Assembly: GCF_014646235.1 (NCBI RefSeq)
Contig: NZ_BMNB01000021.1
Coordinates: forward strand, 41,837 to 105,836
From: Micromonospora sonchi
Lineage (GTDB): Bacteria; Actinomycetota; Actinomycetes; Mycobacteriales; Micromonosporaceae
DNA length: 64,000 bases
Reading direction: 5' to 3'
Positions within the stretch are counted from its first letter, which is position 1. Every line of letters starts with the position of its first letter. Position numbers and translations under genes: made by a program. A model generated the notes under the pieces. It was given only the letters and a program-made list of their open reading frames with translations. It was not told the DNA's origin and searched no databases. Positions 50,962-59,801 of the stretch are shown one piece after another.

Positions 50962-50980
50962 CGGGCCGCGTGCCGGCCCG
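50962..50980 (+). terminator. GC-rich hairpin after the microcompartment operon
   Basis: CGGGCCG and CGGCCCG form a perfect 7-bp stem around a five-base loop, 32 bases after the deaminase stop. There is no T-tract, as is common in high-GC Actinobacteria. It is plausible as the operon terminator. Confidence 0.4.
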
Positions 50981-50997
50981 GTTGAGTCGGCTCGGCC

Positions 50998-51790
50998 TCA
51001 CGATGCTCTGGCCTTGACATCCTCTCCGCCCTGAAGGACGGAGATTCCCTCCACGCTGCGTGTGGAACACGCGGTGTCCGGGTGGGTTACCGCTTCTCTG
51101 CGCGCCGCCGGGACGTGTCCCGGTCTTACGTGCGCTCCACGGTCGTTGAGGCTCTCCGCCTGTCCGGCGGCGAGTACGTTGATGGCGGCGTTGACGTCCC
51201 GGTCGTGGGTGGTCCCGCAGGGGCAGTTCCACGACCGGACGTTCAAGGTCATCGTGTCGTTGATGCGGCCACACTGCGAGCACATGCGGGTGGATGGGAA
51301 GAATCGGTCCACCCGGCCGAATGCCCTGCCGTACTTCGCGGCCTTGTACTCCAGCATGGCGGTGAAGCTGGCCCAGCCCGCATCGTGCACGGATTTCGCC
51401 AGCCGGGTTCGGCCGAGTCCGGCAACGGCAAGGTCCTCGACGTACACCGCTTGGTTTTCGCGGGTGATCGTCGTGGACAGTTTGTGCTGCCAGTCCCGCC
51501 GGGTGTCGGCCACGCGGGCGTGCGCCCTGGCGACCCTCACGACGGCCTTCTTACGGTTCTGACTCCCGCGCCGCTTGCGGGAGAGAGCTTGTTGCAACCG
51601 CTTGCGTGATGATTCGCTTGGACAGCTCGGCGTCCGAGACGTACGGCAAGCCCGCCTCGCGGGCCTGCTGGCGCAGCTTGAGACCGTCGTTGAACACCAC
51701 CCGCGCGCACCCGAACGCCCGAGCCAGCTCGATCCGCTGACCGGGTGCCGGGTACACGCGGAACTGGTAACGGAGCTGCACGGGAAGCAC
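50998..51790 (-). pseudogene. TnpB with internal deletion
   Basis: The N-terminal part (MLPVQLRYQFRVYPAPGQRI to LSKRIITQAVATS, 51551-51790) and the C-terminal part (KRLQQALSRKRRGSQNRKKA onward) lie in different frames and almost abut near 51570-51600. The central part of TnpB, normally including the RuvC-I aspartate, is absent. The RuvC-II glutamate (VYVEDLAV), the zinc finger (CSQCG...CPCG) and the RuvC-III aspartate (DRDVNAAINV) remain. Without RuvC-I the nuclease cannot be active. Confidence 0.78.
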
Positions 51791-52290
51791 CGTACCATGT
51801 TGGTCTATGGCTGAACTTCAACGCATCCGAACTGGCAGGCACTGTGTTTTCGCGATGCATGTCCACTTGGTTTTCGTGACGAAGTTCCGGCATGAGGTGT
51901 TCGCCGACCGGCACCTGACCCGGATGCAGGCGATCATGCGAGACGTGTGCGCCGACTTCGAGGCCGAACTGGTCGAATTCAACGGCGAAAACAACCACGC
52001 ACACCTGCTGGTCAACTTCCCGCCAAAAGTCGCCGTGACCCGCCTGGTCAACTCACTCAAAGGCGTGTCCTCGCGGCGGCTGCGGCAGGAATTCCCTGAC
52101 CTGACACGCCACTACTACCGGACCAACAAACTCTGGTCCGGTTCATACCTCGCAGGCTCCATCGACGGCGCACCACTGAACGTCCTGAAGCAGCACATCG
52201 AACAGCAAAACCGTTCCGGTCAAGGCACTGCTCGGGCCTAGCAGCCCACCCAACGCGGGCCTTCACCCCCGCCCTGAAGGCCGGAGCACT
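51005..52290. mobile_element. degenerate IS200/IS605-family element
   Basis: The divergent tnpA-tnpB arrangement typical of IS605 is present. Hairpin-forming ends lie at both borders: CCGCCCTGAAGGACGGAG at about 51027-51044 and CCGCCCTGAAGGCCGGAG at about 52269-52286. The near-identical ends suggest conserved TnpA recognition hairpins. Both genes carry disabling changes (see the two entries), so the element is probably immobile. It separates the microcompartment operon from the truncated VanZ-like fragment. Confidence 0.7.
51807..52241 (+). CDS. TnpA Y1 transposase with Tyr-to-His at the nucleophile position
   Basis: HUH single-strand transposase of 144 aa of the IS200 family. MHVHLVFVTKFRHEVF and the HUH motif in ENNHAHLLVNFPP are intact. 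The catalytic helix normally reads QYIEQQ; here it is KQHIEQQN with codon CAC at 52194-52196, giving H130 where the nucleophilic tyrosine is expected. A single T-to-C change explains it. The reading frame is otherwise full length. The protein may still bind the hairpin ends but should not cleave. Confidence 0.8.
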   Translation: MAELQRIRTGRHCVFAMHVHLVFVTKFRHEVFADRHLTRMQAIMRDVCADFEAELVEFNGENNHAHLLVNFPPKVAVTRLVNSLKGVSSRRLRQEFPDLTRHYYRTNKLWSGSYLAGSIDGAPLNVLKQHIEQQNRSGQGTARA

Positions 52291-52518
52291 GGCCCGCATT
52301 CCGGTAGCGCGCCACCAGCGGCGCGACGCAAGCGCGGCCAGCCCGGCGCCGGCGGTGTTGAGCAGTACGTTGTCCACGGAGGACACCCGGTCCAGCCGCA
52401 GGACGTACTGCGCAGCCTCGACCAGGATCGAGCAGCCCGCCGCGAGCGCAAAGATCCGCAGGACCGAGGCCAGTGCCGCGAACCGCAGCGGGGCGAGGAA
52501 GCCCAGCGCAGCGAACAC
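52280..52518 (-). pseudogene. VanZ-family membrane protein fragment
   Basis: The frame gives SVLRIFALAAGCSILVEAAQ and DRVSSVDNVLLNTAGAGLAA, the conserved C-terminal helices of VanZ-like proteins. The N-terminal helices are missing, and the 3' end runs into the hairpin end of the IS605 element. Upstream it joins the fragment of another gene in a different frame. Relic produced by rearrangement. Confidence 0.55.
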
Positions 52519-52529
52519 CGCCTGGGCGA

Positions 52530-52820
52530 CCCGTACCCAAGCGCTGTCTCCTCGTGCAGGTAGGCGCGCCAGGACAACCCGCCGGGCGTCAACGCGCGGA
52601 CGTCCGCCAGATCGCTGTCCAGGACGTACGCGCTCAGCACCGGCGCACCGGTATCGGCAATGACCGCCGGTAGCACCCCGTCAGGATCACCATCGAGCTT
52701 CGCCAGGCGCCAGTCGGCGCGCAGCACGTACTCCTCGAGGATGGCCACGCCGCGCACTGCCGGAAGCTCCGACAACGGCCGGTCGGAACGGGCGACGAGA
52801 ATGCGGCCCGAATGCCCCAT
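52530..52820 (-). pseudogene. 5' fragment of a hypothetical gene
   Basis: Frame beginning MGHSGRILVARSDRPLSELP and continuing through APVLSAYVLDSDLADVRALT to LHEETALGYG. It resembles an actinobacterial hypothetical family of longer proteins with a VAYVLDSD-type strand. After about 97 codons it fuses to VanZ-like sequence in another frame. It starts six bases after the stop of the preceding fragment, so the two genes were once an operon. Function unknown. Confidence 0.45.
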
Positions 52821-52826
52821 TGGGAT

Positions 52827-53115
52827 CTATCCCTTCAGCTCCGCCGCATTGCGGCGAAAGACGTAGTACGGCGGGCTGTCCGGCAGCGGGTCGCCCTCCC
52901 GCAGCACCGACGCGAGAACCGGGATCGCCGAACTCTTGCGGGCAGATCGTCAGCGAGCCGTAGCCACGCAGAGTCTGCCGGCCCTCCAGCACGGTCCTGA
53001 CGGGTAGGCCCTTGAAGACGTTCTCGAACGCGAGCGTCGCCTTCTGGTACGCCGGATCGTCGTGCGCCTTCGCTACAGCTGCGTCAGCGAAGAACAGGAC
53101 CAACGGCCCTGTTAG
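52827..53115 (-). pseudogene. 3' fragment of a hypothetical gene with frameshift
   Basis: One frame gives AHDDPAYQKATLAFENVFKG, TVLEGRQTLRGYGSLTICPQ and EFGDPG. Sequence in the adjacent frame finishes IPVLASVLREGDPLPDSPPY-YVFRRNAAELKG and stops at 52827. A single shift near 52910 joins them. No start or N-terminus is recognisable upstream. Positions 53116-53744 contain only shadow frames; I recognise no gene there. Confidence 0.4.
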
Positions 53116-53744
53116 CCGAAGTAATGCGGTTCCACGCTGAAGCGGCCAAGGCATCACCGTAAGTAGATCTATGGGAGATGACGGAGTGTGTGCTCGACTT
53201 GGCGTGTGCCGTGCGGTGCGGCGGTCATCGCGTGATCGGTGGAGGCATGGTGCAGCGATGGGCCATCGCCCTTCGGCGGTTGCCATGCTGGTGACTGGGT
53301 GCGGGTCGCGCGTCGACAGCACGACAGCGACCTTGCCGAGTACGGCGACTGCCTCGGCCGATGCTGCGCACTGCTGCTCTCCCGCGGCGCACAGCAGGTC
53401 AGCCTCGCCAATGTGCGGCGACCGGTTCTCCCTGTCGCCGGCCTCGTCGGTGAGCCGGGCCCACGACTGCTTCCGCCACTCGCTGACCACTGCGAGGGCG
53501 AACTGGCCGCCCGGAACGTTCGGGCGACGTCGTGGACGAGACCCACGACGGGGTCTGGTCGATCAGGTGCGAACCAGCTATGGACACCAAGACCGTGCGC
53601 GGCGGGGCGTGATGGGCGCGGCCGCGCAACGGCGGCACGGATGCCACCCAATTCGTTCTACGCCCTCGGTCGGCACGCGCGGGCTGACCCACCGCCGCCT
53701 GGCACGGTATTCACCGAGGCGTTTCTATGAGCGATAGGTGAGCA

Positions 53745-53760
53745 TTCCAGCTCTAGAATA
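53745..53760. promoter_or_regulatory. palindrome upstream of the nitric-oxide reductase gene
   Basis: ATTCCAGCTCTAGAAT is an interrupted palindrome (ATTC-N8-GAAT) 51 bases before the chosen start of the nitric-oxide reductase. NO-responsive regulators such as NsrR or FNR/DNR-type proteins bind palindromes at such promoters, but this sequence does not clearly match a consensus I know. Candidate only. Confidence 0.3.
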
Positions 53761-53811
53761 TCGGACTTGTCGCTACGGGATGCATTACCGGCGCGACGGA
53801 AGGGCGAGGAC

Positions 53812-56229
53812 TTGTCTGATCAGGTGCAGGTGAGGGGTTCCGGCCGAGCGGAGCTGACCCTTTCCAAGGGATGGGTTCAGGGCGTCGCCCTGGTCATGGT
53901 TTTCGGTTTCTTCGTGATGGGCATGCTGGCCCTGCGTACCTATTCCGACTCGATGCCGTTGCCACAACGGGTGACCGGTCCGGACGGTACCGTCGTCTAC
54001 ACGGCAGCGGACGTGACGGCCGGCCAGCAGACTTTCCTGCGCCGAGGGTTGCAGCAGTACGGCTCGGTGATGGGTCACGGCGGTTACCTCGGCCCGGACT
54101 ACACCGCGGAGTACCTGCGGATCTCGGCCGAGCACATCAAGACCGATCTCGCCCGATCCGGACAGCAGGAGCCCTCCGAGGCCGTCAAGCGGATGCTGCG
54201 GGAGAACCGGTACGACGAGGCGAGGGGCGAGCTGGTATTCACGGCGGAACAGGTGTCCGCGTTCGAGGACGCCACCCGGTACTACGCCGACTTCTTCGGC
54301 ACGAACAGCACGGAGTTCGGCCTCATTCCGCAGGTGATCACCGATCCCCGCGAGATCCACGAGTTGATCGCGTTTTTCTCCTGGACGGCGTGGGCGAGCG
54401 CGGCGGAGCGGCCGGGACACACCTACTCCTACACGAACAACTGGCCACCGGAGCCACGCGTCGACAACACCCCGACCGCCGACATCGTGGTCTGGTCGGG
54501 TCTGTCGCTGACGGCTCTGTTGGTCGGCCTGGGCGTGCTGTTCGCGCTCTACGGGCGGTGGAGCCGCTCGATCGGCTGGCACGCCGTCGAGCAGCCGGCT
54601 CTGGCGTTCCGCCAGCCCGGCGAGGTGCAGATCACCAAGGCCCAGAAGGTGACCGCCTGGTTCTTCTTCGTCGTGGCCGCACTCGCTCTGGCGCAAACGC
54701 TTCTGGGCGGCGCGATCGAGCACTACCGGGCCGACCTGAGCACCTTCTTCGGTATCGACCTGGCGCAGGTTCTGCCGTTCAACCTGGCCCGCACCTGGCA
54801 CGTACAGCTGTCGCTGTTCTGGACCGCGGCGGCGTTCCTCGCCGCCGGCATCTTCCTCACGCCGATCATCTCAGGTCGGGAGCCCCGGCGGCAGCACTGG
54901 CTGGCCTGGGGGCTGCTCGGCGCGCTGGTGATCGTGGTCGTCGGCTCCCTGACCGGCGAGGCGATCAGCATCTTCGGCGTCGACTGGGCGAAGGGCTCGA
55001 TCCTCTTCGACCAGCAGTGGGAATACCTGGACCTGCCGAGGTTCTGGCAGGGCCTGCTGGTGGTCGGGCTCTTCTTGTGGATCGCGATCATCTATCGCGG
55101 CATCCGGTCGCGGCTGAAGACCGAACACCGCCTCAACATGCCGTGGCTCTTCCTCTACGCCGGCCTGGCGATACCCGGCTTCTACGCGGTCGGCATGCTG
55201 GCGTCGACCGATAGCCATCTGACCGTCGCGGAGTTCTGGCGCTTCTGGGTGGTGCACCTCTGGGTGGAGGACTTCCTGGAGCTGTTCACCACGGTGATGG
55301 TGGCCTACATCTTCGTGATGCTGGGCGTTGTCCGCCGTAAGATCGCCATCCAGATCATCTTCCTCGACGTCATCCTGTACTCGGCGGGCGGCGTGATCGG
55401 GACGATGCACCACCTGTACTTCTCGGGCACGCCGGTGGAGCACATGGCGCTCGGCGCGTTCTTCTCGGCGCTGGAGGTGATCCCGCTGACGTTCCTGACC
55501 GTCGAGGCGTGGACCTTCCTGCAGTTGGGCTCCCGGCAGCAGAACCGCAGCAGCGCACCGTTCCCACACCGCTGGGCGGTGATGTTCCTGGTGGCCGTCG
55601 GCTTCTGGAACTTCGTCGGCGCCGGGGTCTTCGGTTTCCTGATCAACCTCCCGATCGTGTCGTACTACCAGATCGGCACGGCGCTGACCGCCAACCACGC
55701 ACACGGCGCCATGATGGGTGTGTACGGCATGCTCGCGGTCGGCCTGGCGCTGTTCGCGCTGCGCTACATCATCCCGCCGGCAAAGTGGCCGGACAGGCTG
55801 GCGAAGCTCTCCTTCTGGTCGCTCAACATCGGCCTCGCGTGGATGGTGTTCGTGACCCTGCTTCCGCTGGGCATCCTGCAGCTGTGGCACTCGGTCAACG
55901 ACGGTTACTTCGAGGCACGCGCGCTCAACTACATCACCGAACCGGGCAACGCGCTGCTCGAATGGATGCGGATGCCCGGTGACCTCATCTTCATCATCGG
56001 CGGCATCCTGCCTTTCCTGTGGATCACCTATCTCGGCATCCGCCACGGCATCCGGGCGACGGCGACCGAGCTACCGCCGGAGACGCTGTACGTCGAGGAG
56101 ACCGCCGAGGCGGCCCAGGACCGCACCGGACTTCCGATCCCGACCGGCGCTGCCGGAGCCGTGGACCAGGTGCCCCGGTCCCGGAGCCGGTACGCCTCCG
56201 ACCGACGCGACGAGACGGAGCAGCCGTGA
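53812..56229 (+). CDS. norZ: quinol-dependent nitric-oxide reductase (qNOR)
   Basis: Single-chain nitric-oxide reductase of about 805 aa. After a first membrane helix there is an extracytoplasmic domain (about 40-230; TAADVTAGQQTFLRRGLQQY and GHGGYLGPDYTAEYL) replacing the cytochrome c subunit. The heme-copper-oxidase-like core follows with histidine ligands in HVQLSLFW, VVHLWVEDFLELF, GTMHHLYFSG and NHAHGAMMGVYG. It reduces NO to N2O with quinol electrons and in soil Actinobacteria serves NO detoxification. I chose TTG 53812, which has AGGGCGAGG directly upstream; TTG 53767 adds 15 residues but lacks a site. It overlaps the next gene by four bases. Confidence 0.9.
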   Translation: MSDQVQVRGSGRAELTLSKGWVQGVALVMVFGFFVMGMLALRTYSDSMPLPQRVTGPDGTVVYTAADVTAGQQTFLRRGLQQYGSVMGHGGYLGPDYTAEYLRISAEHIKTDLARSGQQEPSEAVKRMLRENRYDEARGELVFTAEQVSAFEDATRYYADFFGTNSTEFGLIPQVITDPREIHELIAFFSWTAWASAAERPGHTYSYTNNWPPEPRVDNTPTADIVVWSGLSLTALLVGLGVLFALYGRWSRSIGWHAVEQPALAFRQPGEVQITKAQKVTAWFFFVVAALALAQTLLGGAIEHYRADLSTFFGIDLAQVLPFNLARTWHVQLSLFWTAAAFLAAGIFLTPIISGREPRRQHWLAWGLLGALVIVVVGSLTGEAISIFGVDWAKGSILFDQQWEYLDLPRFWQGLLVVGLFLWIAIIYRGIRSRLKTEHRLNMPWLFLYAGLAIPGFYAVGMLASTDSHLTVAEFWRFWVVHLWVEDFLELFTTVMVAYIFVMLGVVRRKIAIQIIFLDVILYSAGGVIGTMHHLYFSGTPVEHMALGAFFSALEVIPLTFLTVEAWTFLQLGSRQQNRSSAPFPHRWAVMFLVAVGFWNFVGAGVFGFLINLPIVSYYQIGTALTANHAHGAMMGVYGMLAVGLALFALRYIIPPAKWPDRLAKLSFWSLNIGLAWMVFVTLLPLGILQLWHSVNDGYFEARALNYITEPGNALLEWMRMPGDLIFIIGGILPFLWITYLGIRHGIRATATELPPETLYVEETAEAAQDRTGLPIPTGAAGAVDQVPRSRSRYASDRRDETEQP

Positions 56230-56888
56230 CCGGGTTCTCGGCCTCCGCCGTGGGCGTGGAGGCCTGGCTGGCGGCCACCTACTGCCTGGTCCTGGTGGGG
56301 CTCGCGTACGTCATCGACACACTGGCACGCCGCGCCGCGTCGATCTCCGAAGGCGGTATGTCCGGTGGCTTCGTCTACCACGCGGACCACGATGCGTGGC
56401 AGTGCCCGCAGGACCAGTGGCTGTGGCCGCAATCCTTCGACGCGCAGAACCGCGTGATGCGCTACCGCGGCACCCCATCGGTCTGCAACGCCTGCCCTGT
56501 CAAAAGCACGTGCACCACCTCGTCCTCCGGACGCGAGGTCCAGCGCGCAGTCGACTCCTGGCCGGCCTCCGAGGCAGCTCGCTTCCACCACGGCATTGCG
56601 TGTCTGGTGGTTCTGTTAGGTCTCCTGTGGCCGATCGGCACCGCCCTCACCGGCCCGGGCCCGGACGCGCTGCTGGTCCTGGCCTCAGCCGTGGTCGTCG
56701 CCCTGCTGCTAAGCCTGCCGCTCTGGTCCCACCTGCGCCGCAACCCGGTGTTCATCCCCGAGGCAGTGGCCCACCAGGCGCTCGATGACGTGGTCGCCGA
56801 GCGGCAAGCGGCTACGGCCGCCCTGCGCCGTAGGCGCTCAAGCTACGGATCCGACCGACGTGAGCCCGATCCGGGAGCCGCACAATGA
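56226..56888 (+). CDS. membrane protein with Cys motif, linked to qNOR
   Basis: Protein of 220 aa with one N-terminal membrane helix (about 10-28) and two C-terminal helices (about 125-170). Between them lies a polar domain with cysteines arranged as WQCPQDQ, then CNACPVKSTCTTS. The Cys-rich segment could bind an iron-sulfur cluster or zinc. I do not recognise a named family. The GTG start overlaps the nitric-oxide reductase stop, and the stop overlaps the band-7 gene start. It may be an assembly or electron-transfer partner of the reductase. Confidence 0.7.
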   Translation: MTGFSASAVGVEAWLAATYCLVLVGLAYVIDTLARRAASISEGGMSGGFVYHADHDAWQCPQDQWLWPQSFDAQNRVMRYRGTPSVCNACPVKSTCTTSSSGREVQRAVDSWPASEAARFHHGIACLVVLLGLLWPIGTALTGPGPDALLVLASAVVVALLLSLPLWSHLRRNPVFIPEAVAHQALDDVVAERQAATAALRRRRSSYGSDRREPDPGAAQ

Positions 56889-57700
56889 TCACCGCTATCG
56901 TCATCATTCTGGTGCTATTGCTCGTGGCCATCTCCTCCTTGCGGGTACTGAAGGAGTACGAGCGCGGGGTGGCGTTCCGGCTGGGACGGTTGCGCGAGCC
57001 GCTGGGGCCGGGGATACGGGTGCTGCTGCCGGGCCTGGACAAGCTGGTCCGGATGGACCTGCGGGTCGTCACGCTGACAATCCCGCCGCAGGAGGTGATT
57101 ACCCGCGACAACGTGCCGGCGCGGGTGAACGCCGTGGTGCTCTTCCGGGTGGTCGACCCGGTGAAGTCGGTGATGACGGTGGAGAACCACGCGATCGCCA
57201 CGTCCCAGATCGCCCAGACCACCCTGCGTTCGGTCGTCGGCCGCGCAGACCTCGACACGCTGCTGGCCCACCGGGCCGACTTGAACGAGGACCTCGCGAA
57301 GTCCATCGCGTCCATGACCGAGCCCTGGGGTGTCAAGGTCGAGGTCGTGGAGATCAAGGACGTCGAGATCCCGGAAGCGATGCAACGGGCGATGGCCCGC
57401 GAGGCCGAGGCCGAGCGCGAGCGGCGCGCCAAGGTGATCAACGCCCGGGGGGAACTCCAGGCATCGGCGGAACTGCGCGACGCCGCGAAGACCCTCAGTG
57501 AAAGCCCGGCAAGCCTCCAACTGCGTTACCTCCAGACCCTGCTGGAACTCGGCGCCGACCAGAACTCCACGGTGGTCTTCCCCCTGCCGATCGACATCAT
57601 CGGCCCCTTCCTCGATGCCATCCGCGGCCGCGCCGCACCCGGCGTCAATGGCACCTCGCCCGCGACCGACGCCGTGGAAAGGACACCTGGTGACCGCTAA
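56885..57700 (+). CDS. SPFH/band-7 slipin-type protein
   Basis: Stomatin/slipin homologue of 271 aa. It has an N-terminal membrane hairpin (2-18), then the band-7 domain: VLKEYERGVAFRLGRL, GPGIRVLLPGLDKLVRMDLR, IPPQEVITRDNVPARVNAVV and VEVVEIKDVEIPEAMQRAMA. The following A/E/R-rich coiled coil (EAEAERERRAKVINARGE) mediates oligomerisation. Slipins organise membrane microdomains and are often linked to NfeD-type proteases. Here the neighbours are instead a nitric-oxide reductase and two small membrane proteins, suggesting a scaffold for that respiratory enzyme (inference). Confidence 0.87.
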   Translation: MITAIVIILVLLLVAISSLRVLKEYERGVAFRLGRLREPLGPGIRVLLPGLDKLVRMDLRVVTLTIPPQEVITRDNVPARVNAVVLFRVVDPVKSVMTVENHAIATSQIAQTTLRSVVGRADLDTLLAHRADLNEDLAKSIASMTEPWGVKVEVVEIKDVEIPEAMQRAMAREAEAERERRAKVINARGELQASAELRDAAKTLSESPASLQLRYLQTLLELGADQNSTVVFPLPIDIIGPFLDAIRGRAAPGVNGTSPATDAVERTPGDR

Positions 57701-57995
57701 AATCGAACCAAGCTCCGTCGAAGGCCGCCCGATCAAACTCACCCCCGTACCCCGAGGTGTCTGGCTGGTCATTCTCGGCGGCGGAGTGACCGCATTGGCA
57801 CCCCTTTTCGGATTCCTTATCGGAAGCATCCTCGGGACCGAAGACACGACCCTCGGAATGAGTTCGATCTACCTGTTTCTCTTCCTCGGGTTTCTCATCG
57901 CCGCCGTCGGCCTCGGCATCGCGATCCTCGGCGTACGACGTATCCTCCGAAGCCGAAGCCATAGCGCTCGTGCTGCTCGTCGCTCCGATCAGTGA
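57690..57995 (+). CDS. small two-helix membrane protein
   Basis: Protein of 101 aa with two hydrophobic helices (about 24-48 and 60-84) and a basic C-terminus. There are no recognised motifs. GTG 57690 overlaps the band-7 gene by 11 bases and has AAAGGA seven bases upstream. This makes it the fourth gene of the nitric-oxide reductase operon. Function unknown; in size it could be a small subunit or regulator. Confidence 0.6.
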   Translation: MTAKIEPSSVEGRPIKLTPVPRGVWLVILGGGVTALAPLFGFLIGSILGTEDTTLGMSSIYLFLFLGFLIAAVGLGIAILGVRRILRSRSHSARAARRSDQ

Positions 57996-58461
57996 ACCTA
58001 TAGCAACTAGCTTGATTTTTAACCTGTGCGGCGTGGGCGGTGATTTGTAGGCTTCGTTTTCTTTGTTGCTGGTGTTTTGGTCTTCGGGGTGGTGGTGATG
58101 TGGACGTCGTGACGTGGGGCCAGCTGGGTGTTGCGACGGCCGGGTGGCCGTCCCGGTCCTGGTCGGAGGGTTTCGGTGCGCCGGCAGGGCAGGTGGCCTT
58201 CGTGCGGAGGTGTCGAAACCCTCGGCGGACGCGGGCGGGTGACAGACGCTGCGGTGGTGCCCTTTTCTCCCAGGGCCGGCGCAGGTCGGCGGCCATGGCT
58301 TAACCCCGACACCCCTCGCCCAGCTGGCACGCCTCCACCAACACGTCAATTCCACCGCCGACGAACCGGCCGGACTCCTCGACGGAAAGGACCAGGCTCG
58401 AGACTCAACAAGGTGTGGCCCGGTCGCGGGCGGCGGGCGGCGCGGTGCGTAGGGTCGGGCC
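57996..58461. other. intergenic region without recognised gene
   Basis: The stretch between the nitric-oxide reductase operon and the exporter gene has only overlapping low-complexity frames on both strands. The first 120 bases are T-rich on the plus strand. A short coherent frame (LAQLARLHQHVNSTADEPAG) around 58320-58380 may be a gene remnant, but I cannot assign it. No tRNA or repeat is seen. Confidence 0.5.
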
Positions 58462-59115
58462 ATGGTCACCCTCAACGCCGTGCTGGGCGTCGCCGCTATC
58501 GAGCTGGGCATGGTGCTCATCCCCGGCCCGAATATGATCTACCTGATCTCGCGGACCGTGACCCAGGGCCGCCGGGCCGGCCTGACCTCGCTCGCCGGGG
58601 TGGCCTGCGGCTTCTTCGTCTACCTGGTCGCCGCCACGGCCGGCCTGGCCACGATCTTCACCCTGGTGCCGGCGCTCTACACGGCGCTGAAGCTGGCCGG
58701 CGCCGCATATCTGCTGTGGCTGGCGTTCCAGGCGGTGCGGCCCGGCGGCAAGTCGATGTTCGCGCCCAAGGCGCTGCCAGTGGACCGGCCCGGGAAGCTG
58801 TTCACGATGGGCCTGGTCACCAACCTGCTCAACCCCAAGATCGCCATCATGTACGCCTCGCTGCTCCCCCAGTTCGTCGACCCGGCCCAGGGCAGCGTCG
58901 CGGCGCAGATCTTCACGCTCGGCCTGGTCCAGATCACCATCGCGATCACCGTGAACGGCCTGATCGCGATGTCCGCGGGGTCGATCTCCCGGCTCATTGG
59001 CAACCGGCCGGGCTGGCTGAAGGCCCAACGCTACGTGATGGGCACCGTGCTCGGCGCGATGGCGGTGCGGATCGCCGCAGACCGGTCCCGCGCGGTGGTC
59101 ACCGCCACGCCGTGA
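58462..59115 (+). CDS. LysE/RhtB-family exporter
   Basis: Membrane exporter of 217 aa with about six helices. The family signature is IPGPNMIYLISRTVTQGRRAG near residues 19-39, and GLVTNLLNPKIAIMYASLLP lies in the second half. LysE/RhtB proteins export amino acids such as lysine, threonine or homoserine lactone. Substrate not predictable. The gene is alone, with a weak upstream site. Between its stop and 59315 there is no recognised feature. Confidence 0.87.
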   Translation: MVTLNAVLGVAAIELGMVLIPGPNMIYLISRTVTQGRRAGLTSLAGVACGFFVYLVAATAGLATIFTLVPALYTALKLAGAAYLLWLAFQAVRPGGKSMFAPKALPVDRPGKLFTMGLVTNLLNPKIAIMYASLLPQFVDPAQGSVAAQIFTLGLVQITIAITVNGLIAMSAGSISRLIGNRPGWLKAQRYVMGTVLGAMAVRIAADRSRAVVTATP

Positions 59116-59315
59116 TCGTCCGGCGGTCAGGGATCGGTCATCCGAGAGCAGTGACCGAAACTCGACCACGTCATCATCGTTGGCTTGCTCGGTCTCTTCC
59201 TCGCGGCCCTGGCGTTTTGATGGGCTGACCGCCTCAGCCTCTGGCTGCCATCTCGTCTGCCGCCGACCCGCACACCGAGGAGCGGGCCAGGACCACGGTG
59301 ACAAGGTGGAGCGCC

Positions 59316-59801
59316 CTACCGATCCCGGTCGTCGGTCCACGACGCCGGCAGATACACGCGTCGGTCGATCAGCGTGCGCCCGCCCGCGCCGGCGTAGCCC
59401 AGGAACACCCCCACCTGGCTGTTCTCGATTCGCCCAGCCGTGCCGGTGTACTGCCGCTGCACCCCGACGGTGTGGGTGCCCTTCTTCAGCTCACCGGTCT
59501 CGTCGACGGCCAGGACCGCGTCCGGGCCACCGAACCGGTCGGTGATCAGCTGCCGCAGGTCATCGCGGACGGCGTCCGCGCCCCACACCACCCGGTACAA
59601 CAACCTTTGTATCGCGTCCGGCCGGGCATGACCGGCCTGCTCCGCCAACTGCCAGCACGTCTTCACCTCAAGATCGGCCAGCAGCCCCGTTACGAACACC
59701 GCCGCCGCCCGCCGAGGCTCCACCCGCCCGCACCGGCCCGCAAAGCACCCCAGTACCCCGGCCAGCACACGCTCCCACCAACCAACGGCTAGCTGTGGCA
59801 C
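59316..59801 (-). pseudogene. truncated IS701-family transposase
   Basis: N-terminal 161 aa of an IS701-type DDE transposase: GRCGRVEPRRAAAVFVTGLL, CWQLAEQAGHARPDAIQRLL, then AVDETGELKKGTHTVGVQRQ (first catalytic Asp) and NSQVGVFLGYA. It stops after YLPASWTDDRDR, where intact relatives continue for 200 or more residues with the other catalytic residues. No continuation is found in the next 130 bases. Inactive. Confidence 0.72.

Noticed and set aside
51000..51050. Omega-RNA-type guide at the IS605 right end
   Set aside because: The end hairpin is visible, but with TnpB missing its centre no functional guide RNA can be supported from sequence.
53169..53740. Several overlapping frames of 160-190 codons before the nitric-oxide reductase gene
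   Set aside because: They overlap on both strands, lack ribosome-binding sites and family motifs, and look like shadow frames of non-coding GC-rich DNA.
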